From assembly GCA_937982565.1 (NCBI GenBank), contig CALJLN010000037.1, positions 1 to 64,000 on the forward strand: a stretch of 64,000 nt of DNA, given 5' to 3'. The translations under genes were made by a program, and so were the position numbers. The stretch comes from UBA2421 sp002343075. GTDB taxonomy: Bacteria; Planctomycetota; Phycisphaerae; Tepidisphaerales; Tepidisphaeraceae. The notes beneath the pieces are model-generated. The model was not told the DNA's origin and searched no databases. It was given only the letters and a program-made list of their open reading frames with translations. Shown piece after piece: positions 7,841 through 15,519 of this stretch. Position 1 is the stretch's first letter. Each line of letters starts with the position of its first letter.

Positions 7841-9361
7841 TTATCGTTCCCCGGGACGGAAATCCTGAATTCTCAATGCATGATCAATCGCCGTAGACGC
7901 CGCGATGCCCGCGGCTTCCGCCAGGGCCATGAACACTGGTTCCATGCGTAGCGACCCGAAGGCAATGTGCGACGCGCTGGCACAAACAGGAATGATCAAG
8001 TTTGTACATTCGGATCTTCGCGGCACGATGCATCGATATGAAACTGGATATGGTCCGGCGGGTTGCAACTGAACATCGCCTTCGTTGATCACGCCGCCGT
8101 TAATGATGACTCGCTGGCAATTGTGGGAATCCATCGCGTAAGAACCCATCGCGATAGGATCGGGTGCGGCGACGCGATGTTGGGTGTCGTTCTCGGTCAA
8201 GACGTAATCGCCAACCAACCGCCTCGCTTCGCGCACGTACAGTTGGTGCGGCCATCCACCGGTTTCTTTGAACTCGTCTCGGGCCAGCCCCCACTTTGAA
8301 TACGCTTCTCGATATCGCGAAGGAATCGAAGAATCATTGGCTAGAAAGTAGTAGAGCCCCTGCTGATAACGGATGTGTTGCTGGAAGAGTTCTTCGCGCT
8401 GCGCGTAGCTCGCCTCCGGCCAAAGATAACTCGAGCCGATGAAATCGCTGGATACGGCGCCGTGATTGTTTGTGTCGGTTTTGCTCTGTACCGAGAGGCG
8501 GTCGAACTTGCGGATGTCGCCGTTGGGCAAAATCATCTCGTTGTATTCGTCTTTTGTGCTGTTGTACCAACGGCGCGCAAGTTCGTAGTCGGCGGGATCG
8601 TAACCTTCTGGCGCAGAAAATTTGATCTGGTTGGCGGGCTCTTCGCACATGCAGATGCGAAAGTTGTATGCCTGAATGCGATGATCGCCGCTGCCCTGTG
8701 GCGCCGCAGTTGTCGGGTTGACGCCTCTTAATGTTCCAGACGAAGGCCGGCCGGGAATGATGTAGGGATCGACCTTTGAGCTGAACTGATGCTTGTCGCG
8801 GATTTGCACGCCGTTGATGGTTTCGCCGTAAACGCGATTCGATTCGCGGCCGACGGTGTAGCTCACACCGGCCTGTGCCATCAGGTCGCCTTCGTAGGTT
8901 GCGTCAACGAAAACGCGCGCGCGAATGCGCAGACCGGAGAGCATTTCGATTTCTTGAATTTGCGCGTGGTCAACGACAGCGTGATGCAGGAATTCCCGCC
9001 GGACAACTTCGACGTTTGTCGCGCTCAAAAACCCGTGAAGCACTTTGGCGGCGACGTGCGGTTCGAAAAGCCACTCTTCTTCGCGGCCGTAGTGCTTTCC
9101 GAGGTCGCGGTGAAACTGCCGAGCACGGCCTTGAATCACGGATTTATCGCCGAAATCGGTCAATCCAAGGCCGCCGGTGGTCATTCCGCCGAGGTGCGTT
9201 CCCGGGTGAATCAGCACAGCCGATTTTCCTTCCGCGGCAACCGTGACGGCGGCGATCACGCCCGCGGCGGTTCCGCCGTAGATGCACACATCGCAATCAA
9301 TGCGCCGATCGGTTGGTTCAATCCAATTAGGTTGGAAATAGTGCGGACGGTTGTCACTCAT
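7841..9361 (-). CDS. FAD-dependent oxidoreductase (FAD_oxidored family)
   Basis: The 506-residue protein has an N-terminal dinucleotide fold: DVCIYGGTAAGVIAA (GGTAAG at 29-34, the family variant of GxGxxG), then GGMTTGGLG and a VDATYEGDLMAQAGV segment typical of FAD_oxidored enzymes. The C-terminus holds the second FAD contact (ASASHIAFGSLRMEP). These flavoproteins are common in planctomycete polysaccharide loci; their substrates are mostly unknown. The start lies 6 bases after the stop of the aldolase gene, so the two form an operon read leftwards. No signal peptide; probably cytoplasmic. Confidence 0.85.
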   Translation of the reverse strand: MSDNRPHYFQPNWIEPTDRRIDCDVCIYGGTAAGVIAAVTVAAEGKSAVLIHPGTHLGGMTTGGLGLTDFGDKSVIQGRARQFHRDLGKHYGREEEWLFEPHVAAKVLHGFLSATNVEVVRREFLHHAVVDHAQIQEIEMLSGLRIRARVFVDATYEGDLMAQAGVSYTVGRESNRVYGETINGVQIRDKHQFSSKVDPYIIPGRPSSGTLRGVNPTTAAPQGSGDHRIQAYNFRICMCEEPANQIKFSAPEGYDPADYELARRWYNSTKDEYNEMILPNGDIRKFDRLSVQSKTDTNNHGAVSSDFIGSSYLWPEASYAQREELFQQHIRYQQGLYYFLANDSSIPSRYREAYSKWGLARDEFKETGGWPHQLYVREARRLVGDYVLTENDTQHRVAAPDPIAMGSYAMDSHNCQRVIINGGVINEGDVQLQPAGPYPVSYRCIVPRRSECTNLIIPVCASASHIAFGSLRMEPVFMALAEAAGIAASTAIDHALRIQDFRPGER

Positions 9362-9367
9362 GATTGG

Positions 9368-10333
9368 TCAGGCCGTTGCAATCTCATCTTCTTCAACAAT
9401 CGGTTCTTCGGTTACGAGCGACTCGCCGGCAATCTCCGGCCAGATCGCCTTGAGCGCGGCGAAAAGCGTGAGCGATTCAGATTCATCAAGTGTTCGTGCC
9501 GGACGCAGCATCGGCCCGCAATCTACGCCCAGCAGACGCATCGTCGCCTTCACGGCGCACAGTCCGCCGAATTTCCGAAGGATTGCGATGACGTCGACGA
9601 TCGTGTGATATGAATCGCGTGCATCATCCAACCGACCGGCGGCGAAACTTCTCAGGCACTTGGTGACCAGCGGCGAAATGACGTTAAACGCTCCGCCGAT
9701 GAACTGCGTAGCGCCGATGATTCGGGCCGGCAGAAGAGCTTCGTCTTTTCCGTAAAAAATCCGAAATCGCCCGCCATCGAAGCGCATGCAAATCGACAGG
9801 TCCATCAGGTTCTCGTCGGTGAACTTCACGCCCTGCAACGATGGAACGCTGTCTTGTGCGGCTTCGAGAATCGATGAGGCAGTAAATGAGACGCGAGTTG
9901 CCGCAGGATTGTGATAGTAGAAGAAGGGCTTGTCCGGGGCGGCGGAGGCGACATCAGCCAGATAGTTGACGAGGTCCATTGGCGTTCGAACGGCACCGAC
10001 GATAGGGGCCATCGCCGAGATTCCGATCACACCCTCCGACACCGCGTGCCGGGCCAGGCGGTGCGCATCCTTCATACTGGCGCTGGTGACATGCGAAATC
10101 AGCGGTACACGCGGTCCTGCCGCATTGCGCCACGCTTGAAGAAGGCGGATTCGCGAATCGCAATCCAAAAGCAGGCCTTCACCAGTGCCGCCGCCGACAT
10201 AGAAGCCTTCAGCCCCGCGATCCTGCAACAACCGGCATAGGCGCGGAATGGTCGCAATATCGAGCATGCCGTCGTGACGGATTGGTGTTACCGGGGCAAT
10301 GTAGAGGCAAGGCCGCAATCTCAAGTTGTTCAT
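9368..10333 (-). CDS. N-acetylneuraminate lyase / DHDPS-family aldolase
   Basis: The 321-residue TIM-barrel aldolase has GGGTGEG (47-53, pyruvate-carboxylate loop), catalytic Tyr140 in FYYHNP and Schiff-base Lys170 in GVKFTDENL. GVKFTDxNL is closer to N-acetylneuraminate lyases of the eukaryotic type than to DapA. It should split sialic acid or a related 2-keto-3-deoxy acid into pyruvate and an aldehyde sugar. I chose ATG 10333 (MNNLRL); the frame stays open far upstream, but that part is antisense to the regulator gene. It shares a divergent promoter with the regulator. A KDG-type aldolase is the alternative. Confidence 0.82.
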   Translation of the reverse strand: MNNLRLRPCLYIAPVTPIRHDGMLDIATIPRLCRLLQDRGAEGFYVGGGTGEGLLLDCDSRIRLLQAWRNAAGPRVPLISHVTSASMKDAHRLARHAVSEGVIGISAMAPIVGAVRTPMDLVNYLADVASAAPDKPFFYYHNPAATRVSFTASSILEAAQDSVPSLQGVKFTDENLMDLSICMRFDGGRFRIFYGKDEALLPARIIGATQFIGGAFNVISPLVTKCLRSFAAGRLDDARDSYHTIVDVIAILRKFGGLCAVKATMRLLGVDCGPMLRPARTLDESESLTLFAALKAIWPEIAGESLVTEEPIVEEDEIATA

Positions 10334-10510
10334 TTTAGGGCCCCAAACTCCGTTGAGTGCTCGGCTTCCTTCGGCCGAACCTCGCGATTTCACACAACAT
10401 AGCGTTGCCATAGAAATAATGCAAAAATATTTCTGGAGTATTAAAATATATGCGGTAAATTGTCTGGCGCTTCTTGTGCGGCCACCGAATATGCCAGAAT
10501 ACAGGGCAAT
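10334..10510. promoter_or_regulatory. divergent promoter with candidate operator
   Basis: This AT-rich gap lies between the aldolase and regulator genes. The palindrome GAAATA-N9-TATTTC (10413-10433) lies in its centre. The block TGCAAAAATATTTCTGG resembles the TTGACAAAAATTTCTTG block at 21767-21780 read on the minus strand. The regulator may bind here. Confidence 0.4.
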
Positions 10511-11638
10511 ATGAGCAACGCTGCAATTATCGCGCCTCGGCCGCCCATCGACAATCGACTCGAACGTCTGGTCAAACTGGTCGAACAGGATGTGCGCTTG
10601 CGCGGGTTGCGCTCGGGAGAACGGTATCTCAATACGCAGGAAGTGGCTTCGCAACTGGGGGTGAGCACACGATTGGCTAACGACGCGATGCGCGTGCTGG
10701 CCGAGCGCGGAATCTTGGCGCGCAAGCCCAAGGCAGGCACGGTAGTCGGTCCGGCTGTGGAACCGCCGGAAAGCGAAATGATTCGGCATTTCGAAGTGAT
10801 TCATCTGCTCATTCGGAACGATTATCTCTTGGCTGAGCGCGACCGCATTGATTCGATCGTGACAGGATTGCTTGAGACGCTTCCCGGCTGCGATATTCAG
10901 TTTAGCTTCGTACCAGCGTACAACGAGTTGGCGCATACCGAGCGCCTTGTGAAGTCGGCCGGCGCGAGCAAGCGAGCGTATATCATTGCAGTAAAATCAC
11001 CGCAATTACAGCGTTTCTTTGCCGAGGCTTCGCTGCCGGCGGTGCTTCTTGGGACACCGTTTCAAGGCATCGAAAACCTGTCATGGATCGACAAGGACCA
11101 GGAAGCGATCGGGCGGATTCTCATCCGACGGCTGATTGCGTCGGGACACAAGAGCATTGGCGTGGTGCTTCGCGACCGCCGAGGCTTCGGCGATGATTTA
11201 ATGATGAACGCGATCACGCACGAAGTGCTTTCTGCGCAGCTCAAAAGCGATGCGCTGCACGTACGCAGCGTGCCGATGGATCGGACACTTACGCATCTTG
11301 CAATCCATCAGATCCTATCAGGAGTGAACCGACCTTCGGCGATTATCTGTCGATCAAGGCTGATCCTCGCTGCCGCCGAAGAGGCTTGCCATGAGTTGAG
11401 ATTACAGATCGGTCGCGATGTCACGCTGGCACTGTGCGATCCACAGTCAACGCGGAACGATAAGGTCTCAACACCGTGTTTGCGGCCGATCGCCGAACTT
11501 GACGCGGTCGGTGAGGGCCGGCTGATAGGTCAGTTCCTGCTGGAAAATGGCCCAATTCCTCGGCACCACGTCATCCAGGTATCGTTCGCCGACAGCAAAG
11601 TTTCGAAGATGCAGAAAGATATCGGAAATTATTCTTGA
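10511..11638 (+). CDS. GntR-type regulator with LacI-like sensor domain
   Basis: The N-terminal 80 residues form a winged helix of GntR type (YLNTQEVASQLGVSTRLANDA at about 39-59, then the wing ILARKPKAGTVV). Residues 90-375 are a periplasmic-binding-protein-like sensor, with the LacI-family pattern of HLLIRNDYLL, IDKDQEAIGRILIRRL and NRPSAIICRS. It probably responds to a sugar of the locus and controls the divergent aldolase-oxidoreductase pair and perhaps the downstream operon. ATG 10511 fits the domain start better than 10460, which adds 17 unlikely residues. The ribosome site is weak (AGGG). Confidence 0.82.
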   Translation: MSNAAIIAPRPPIDNRLERLVKLVEQDVRLRGLRSGERYLNTQEVASQLGVSTRLANDAMRVLAERGILARKPKAGTVVGPAVEPPESEMIRHFEVIHLLIRNDYLLAERDRIDSIVTGLLETLPGCDIQFSFVPAYNELAHTERLVKSAGASKRAYIIAVKSPQLQRFFAEASLPAVLLGTPFQGIENLSWIDKDQEAIGRILIRRLIASGHKSIGVVLRDRRGFGDDLMMNAITHEVLSAQLKSDALHVRSVPMDRTLTHLAIHQILSGVNRPSAIICRSRLILAAAEEACHELRLQIGRDVTLALCDPQSTRNDKVSTPCLRPIAELDAVGEGRLIGQFLLENGPIPRHHVIQVSFADSKVSKMQKDIGNYS

Positions 11639-11663
11639 CATTTGTTTCCATTGCGCCCAGAAT
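11635..11663 (+). promoter_or_regulatory. promoter of the catabolic operon
   Basis: TTGACA (11635-11640), a 17-base spacer and CAGAAT (11658-11663) make a sigma70-like promoter. The -35 box overlaps the regulator's stop codon. The spacer has TTTC four bases after TTGACA, as in two other promoters of this locus. Confidence 0.55.
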
Positions 11664-11726
11664 CATCCCCTCAGGTTGTGGAGGCTTGGGAGTACGGCGA
11701 GGTAAGAGTAGACCGGAGGGCCGCAC

Positions 11727-12482
11727 ATGTTGGCGCTGCAATCGAGTCGATCGCAACGAGCATTCACGCTTGTGGAACTGCTGGTGGTGATCGGCATCAT
11801 TGGAATCTTGATTGCGATTCTCTTGCCAGCAGTGGCGAAGGTGCGCGTCCAGGGCATTCGTACACAATGCCTGTCGAACCTGCGGCAGGTTCTCACTGCG
11901 ACCTTCGGCTACGCTGCGGATAACAAAGGCTGGCTGCCCTATCGAGGATCGGAAGTGAATCACCTGCCGCAGCAGATGTATACGACTAGTCCGCTGGTGA
12001 ACACGCCGAATCCGAAGTGGGATCTGAATCAGTCGTTCATTTACAAGTATTTGAGTTCATCGAAGAGCGAATCCAAAAAACTTCGCGGCGAGATTATGTT
12101 TTGCGTGGGGCAGTTGGCGGCGCGCAATGCCGACACGCCCGGGTACGATCGCGAGCACGTCACGTATCAATATTACAACTATAAGCCGCGCGACGCTGCG
12201 ACGATCTGGCAGGTTCCCCGGCCGTCGATTGAGCGTCTGGGTAAGAAGAACGCTGCCAATTTCCCGGTTTGGGGTTGTCTGACACTGGAGAACCCGATTG
12301 CATCACTTCCAACGCAATGGTCGCACACCGGCTTTTCGGCGAAGACAAAGCGCTACTGGAAAGAATTGAACGTAGTTTATCTGAACGGTTCAGGCATGTG
12401 GGTACGGGATCGCGAAGTCCAATCGTACATGAAGACCGCTTCGGGCGTGGTCTACTACTGGGCGAAGCCGACCGGGTACTGA
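11727..12482 (+). CDS. prepilin-type N-terminal cleavage domain protein
   Basis: The N-terminus has a type IV prepilin signal: short basic leader, then AFTLVELLVVIGIIGILIAI, cut before Phe by a prepilin peptidase. The remaining 215 residues are a globular domain like that of planctomycete pseudopilin-like proteins, starting with the conserved CLSNLRQ...YAADNKGWLPY. It ends before the usual DG tail but keeps an aromatic C-terminus. Such proteins cluster with polysaccharide loci and may be surface-exposed. GGAGGG at 11715-11720 supports the start. The downstream gene begins 45 bases away, so they are probably cotranscribed. Confidence 0.85.
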   Translation: MLALQSSRSQRAFTLVELLVVIGIIGILIAILLPAVAKVRVQGIRTQCLSNLRQVLTATFGYAADNKGWLPYRGSEVNHLPQQMYTTSPLVNTPNPKWDLNQSFIYKYLSSSKSESKKLRGEIMFCVGQLAARNADTPGYDREHVTYQYYNYKPRDAATIWQVPRPSIERLGKKNAANFPVWGCLTLENPIASLPTQWSHTGFSAKTKRYWKELNVVYLNGSGMWVRDREVQSYMKTASGVVYYWAKPTGY

Positions 12483-12527
12483 TCTTGCCGCGCGCTTCGC
12501 AAAACACAAATCAACTGGAGAAATCGA

Positions 12528-13967
12528 ATGGGAATCCTGAAGTACTCTCGCGCTGCGTGCGCGGCGCTCGTGCTGCTTGGTTTTCACCAGCAATCGTCTG
12601 CTGAATCCGCCACCACGTTCCGGCCGGGGACGGAACTATTTGTGGACGATCAGAACATCGTCGAATCGGCGAACGTCACGCGGAAGCTGCGCCAAGCCTC
12701 AAAGCTCGACAAGCCTGTGCTCTCCCCGGATAAGCCCTGGGAAAACGGCCGGATCTACATCTATGGAACCGTCGTACGCGAGGACTCAGGCAAATTCCGC
12801 ATGTGGTACAGCGGCGGGGGACTTGCGTACGCCGAATCCACCGATGGTGTGAATTGGATCAAGCCAGAACTGAGATATGTCGAGCGAGACGGCAAGCCGA
12901 CGAATTTGCTGATCAAAGGCCGAAATCTCTGTTTTGTTATCGACGACAAGGCCGAGAAAGATCCTGCCAAACGATACAAGGCGCTGGACAACACCGAACA
13001 CCACAACTTCATCGGCATGTATTCGGCCGACGGATTTGTGTGGCATATGTACGACAAATCGCCGCTGATTCCATATGGATCGGAAATCAGCAACGGCGTG
13101 CGCGACCCGCGCACCAACGAGTTCTACGTCTACATCCGCCCGCACCTTCCCCGGCCGTTTCCGAAGGACATGAATGAGAAGCGCCTTGTGTCGGTCATCA
13201 CCTCGAAGGATTTCGAGAACTGGTCCGAGCCGAAACTGATTATTGCTCCAGATTCAAAAGACGATGCATGGCTGAAAGATCCTGTGCAGCGCACCGAGTT
13301 CTACGGGATGTCGGGCTTTCCGTATGGCAATCAGTATCTCGGATTGCTTCCCGTTTTCCGTGTGACCGGAATCTACACAAAGGAAGAACTCACCAAATTG
13401 CAAAGTCGATACGAAGGACCGATCGACGGCCAACTCGTCACCAGCCGCGACGGTCTCACTTGGCAGCGCACGGATGAGCGCGTGCCCGTAATCGCCACCG
13501 GTCCGCACGCGTACGATAAGGGCTGCATCATGAATGTATCGAGCACGCCGGTGATCGTCGGCGATGAGGTTTGGTACTACTACACCGGCCTCTCGACAAC
13601 GCACGGCGGAAAGGTGCCGGAAAAGTATGCGAGCATCGCGCTGGCGAAATGGCGGCTCGACGGCTTCGCATCGCTGGACGCCGGCGATGTTGAAGGCGTT
13701 ATCGAAACCAAACCATTCAAACCGCGCGGCGGAAAACTTGAGATCAACGCCAACGCTGCGAATGGGCAAGTTGCCGTCGAAGTGTTGGACGAAACCGGCA
13801 AGGCGATCGCAGGTTTAGGCGCGACTGACTTTAAGGCGATCACCACGGACAGCGTGCGCCACGCCGCCGCTTGGTCGTCGAACGCGGCTTTGCCGACTGA
13901 TCGACCGATTCGCCTGCGGTTTAAGTTGAAGAACGCTTCGCTCTACAGCTACACCGTTTCGCAGTAA
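12528..13967 (+). CDS. exported beta-propeller glycosidase-like protein
   Basis: A signal peptide (1-26, cut near SSAES) precedes ELFVDDQNIVESANVTRKL, a start typical of a large planctomycete family of five-bladed-propeller proteins related to GH32/43/130-like glycosidases. Blade motifs STDGVNW, SADGFVW, SKDFENW and SRDGLTW recur and look like relaxed Asp boxes, as in sialidases. A beta-sandwich-like tail (about 400-479) follows. It probably cuts or binds an extracellular glycan, but the catalytic residues cannot be named with confidence. The ribosome site is CTGGAGAAATCG. It is followed after 19 bases by the esterase. Confidence 0.7.
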   Translation: MGILKYSRAACAALVLLGFHQQSSAESATTFRPGTELFVDDQNIVESANVTRKLRQASKLDKPVLSPDKPWENGRIYIYGTVVREDSGKFRMWYSGGGLAYAESTDGVNWIKPELRYVERDGKPTNLLIKGRNLCFVIDDKAEKDPAKRYKALDNTEHHNFIGMYSADGFVWHMYDKSPLIPYGSEISNGVRDPRTNEFYVYIRPHLPRPFPKDMNEKRLVSVITSKDFENWSEPKLIIAPDSKDDAWLKDPVQRTEFYGMSGFPYGNQYLGLLPVFRVTGIYTKEELTKLQSRYEGPIDGQLVTSRDGLTWQRTDERVPVIATGPHAYDKGCIMNVSSTPVIVGDEVWYYYTGLSTTHGGKVPEKYASIALAKWRLDGFASLDAGDVEGVIETKPFKPRGGKLEINANAANGQVAVEVLDETGKAIAGLGATDFKAITTDSVRHAAAWSSNAALPTDRPIRLRFKLKNASLYSYTVSQ

Positions 13968-13986
13968 GTTACTTAAAGGTGAAACG

Positions 13987-15519
13987 CTGAAGTTCGTTTG
14001 GTTCATCATCGCCTGCTTCGTTTGTTCAAACGCCGCAGCGGCAGAACTGCGCGTGTCGCCTTTGTTCTGCGATCACGCCGTGTTGCAGCGCGAGATGCCC
14101 GTGCCGGTCTGGGGCACCTCGGATCCGGCGGCAACAGTGGTCGTCTCCTTCGCCGGCCACCGCGCTGAAGCGACTGCGGACGCGAACGGTCGTTGGAAGG
14201 CCACGCTCCCCGTGCTCAACGCATCGGCGCATCCGAGCGAGATGACCGTTCAATCCGGCGAATCAACCCTTGTCATCCGCGATATTCTCGTCGGCGACCT
14301 GTGGCTCTGCAGCGGTCAATCGAACATGAGCTTTGCGCTCAATCGAGCCAATGACGCTGAACGCGAGATTTCCTCGGCTGCTCATCCGTTGATTCGATTG
14401 TTCGATGTCCCGCGCGTTCCGGCGGAATCGCCACGAAGAACCGTAAATGCCAAGTGGACTGCATGCACGCCTGAAACAGTGAAGATGTTTTCCGCCGTGG
14501 CTTACTTCTTCGGGCGCGATCTTTCCGAGGTTCTCAAAGTTCCGATTGGTCTGATCCACAGCGGCTACGGCGGAACGGTTGCGCAAAATTGGGTTCCGCG
14601 ATCGGTTCTGGAAGATCCGCGATTCAACAAAGTTCTCGAGCTAGACCGGGAGCGCGTCGCCAAGTTGCCCGAAGCGATGGCGGCGTATCGCAAAGCGCTG
14701 AACGATTGGGAAACAAGTTCGCCGGAACGCCGCGCGGCAACATCGCGACCCAACGAACCGGCCGGAATCGCGCACAAAGGCGGGCCGGCTCATCTCTACA
14801 ATGGCATGATCGCGCCGCTGGTGCCGTACGCTGTACGTGGCGTGCTGTGGTACCAAGGCGAATCGAACCGCCGCGATTCAGCGCATTATCGCCAACTGCT
14901 TCCTGAGTTAATCAATGGCTGGCGACGCGAATGGAAACAGCCGCGTTTACCATTCATTATCGTACAAATCGCCAACTACATGCCACCCGAAGGCGAACCG
15001 AAACAGCGCAGCATCTGGGCGGAGATTCGCGAGGTGCAGCGGCAGGTTTCGTTGACCGTCGACGATGCGCCGCTTGTGGTCACGATCGATCTCGGCGATT
15101 CGAAAGATCTTCATCCAAAAAATAAACAGGATGTTGGCAAGCGCGCAGCGCTTCAGGCGATGAGCAAAGTGTATGGACAATCCATCACCGCCGACGGACC
15201 GATTCTTGATTCGTTTGAGATCAACGGCGACACCGTCGAATTGAGTTTCAAGAGTGCTGGTAAGTTGGAGTTGCGTGGTGAAGGGCAATTCACCGTCGCC
15301 GGAAGCGATCGCGTTTTTCATCCGGCGGTCGCGAAGATCGAAAACAGGCGGATCATTGTGAAATCCGACCGCGTGACACAACCGCTCGCCGTGCGCTACG
15401 CCTGGTCGGCCGATCCGCGCGCGACGCTCTACAATTCTGATGGATTGCCCGCCAGTCCATTCCGCACCGATGACTGGCCGTTCACCGGCCCCATTCTGAT
15501 CGGCGCGCCGCGGCAATGA
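13987..15519 (+). CDS. sialate O-acetylesterase-like (SGNH/GDSL) protein
   Basis: The enzyme should remove acetyl groups from sialic acid or acetylated polysaccharide outside the cytoplasm. LWLCSGQSNMSFAL carries the nucleophile Ser (112 from this start); DLGDSKDLHPKNK near the C-terminus carries the Asp/His pair. No ATG, GTG or TTG precedes the signal peptide (KFVWFIIACFVCSNAAAA) in frame. A CTG at 13987 follows AAAGGTG (13975-13981) at ordinary spacing, so I propose CTG initiation; the internal GTG at 14053 would remove the signal peptide. The stop overlaps the next start by 4 bases (ATGA). Confidence 0.8.
   Translation: MKFVWFIIACFVCSNAAAAELRVSPLFCDHAVLQREMPVPVWGTSDPAATVVVSFAGHRAEATADANGRWKATLPVLNASAHPSEMTVQSGESTLVIRDILVGDLWLCSGQSNMSFALNRANDAEREISSAAHPLIRLFDVPRVPAESPRRTVNAKWTACTPETVKMFSAVAYFFGRDLSEVLKVPIGLIHSGYGGTVAQNWVPRSVLEDPRFNKVLELDRERVAKLPEAMAAYRKALNDWETSSPERRAATSRPNEPAGIAHKGGPAHLYNGMIAPLVPYAVRGVLWYQGESNRRDSAHYRQLLPELINGWRREWKQPRLPFIIVQIANYMPPEGEPKQRSIWAEIREVQRQVSLTVDDAPLVVTIDLGDSKDLHPKNKQDVGKRAALQAMSKVYGQSITADGPILDSFEINGDTVELSFKSAGKLELRGEGQFTVAGSDRVFHPAVAKIENRRIIVKSDRVTQPLAVRYAWSADPRATLYNSDGLPASPFRTDDWPFTGPILIGAPRQ

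Noticed and set aside
10334..10936. N-terminal extension of the aldolase to 10936
   Set aside because: The extra 200 codons are antisense to the regulator gene and show no domain; MNNLRL at 10333 fits the family start.
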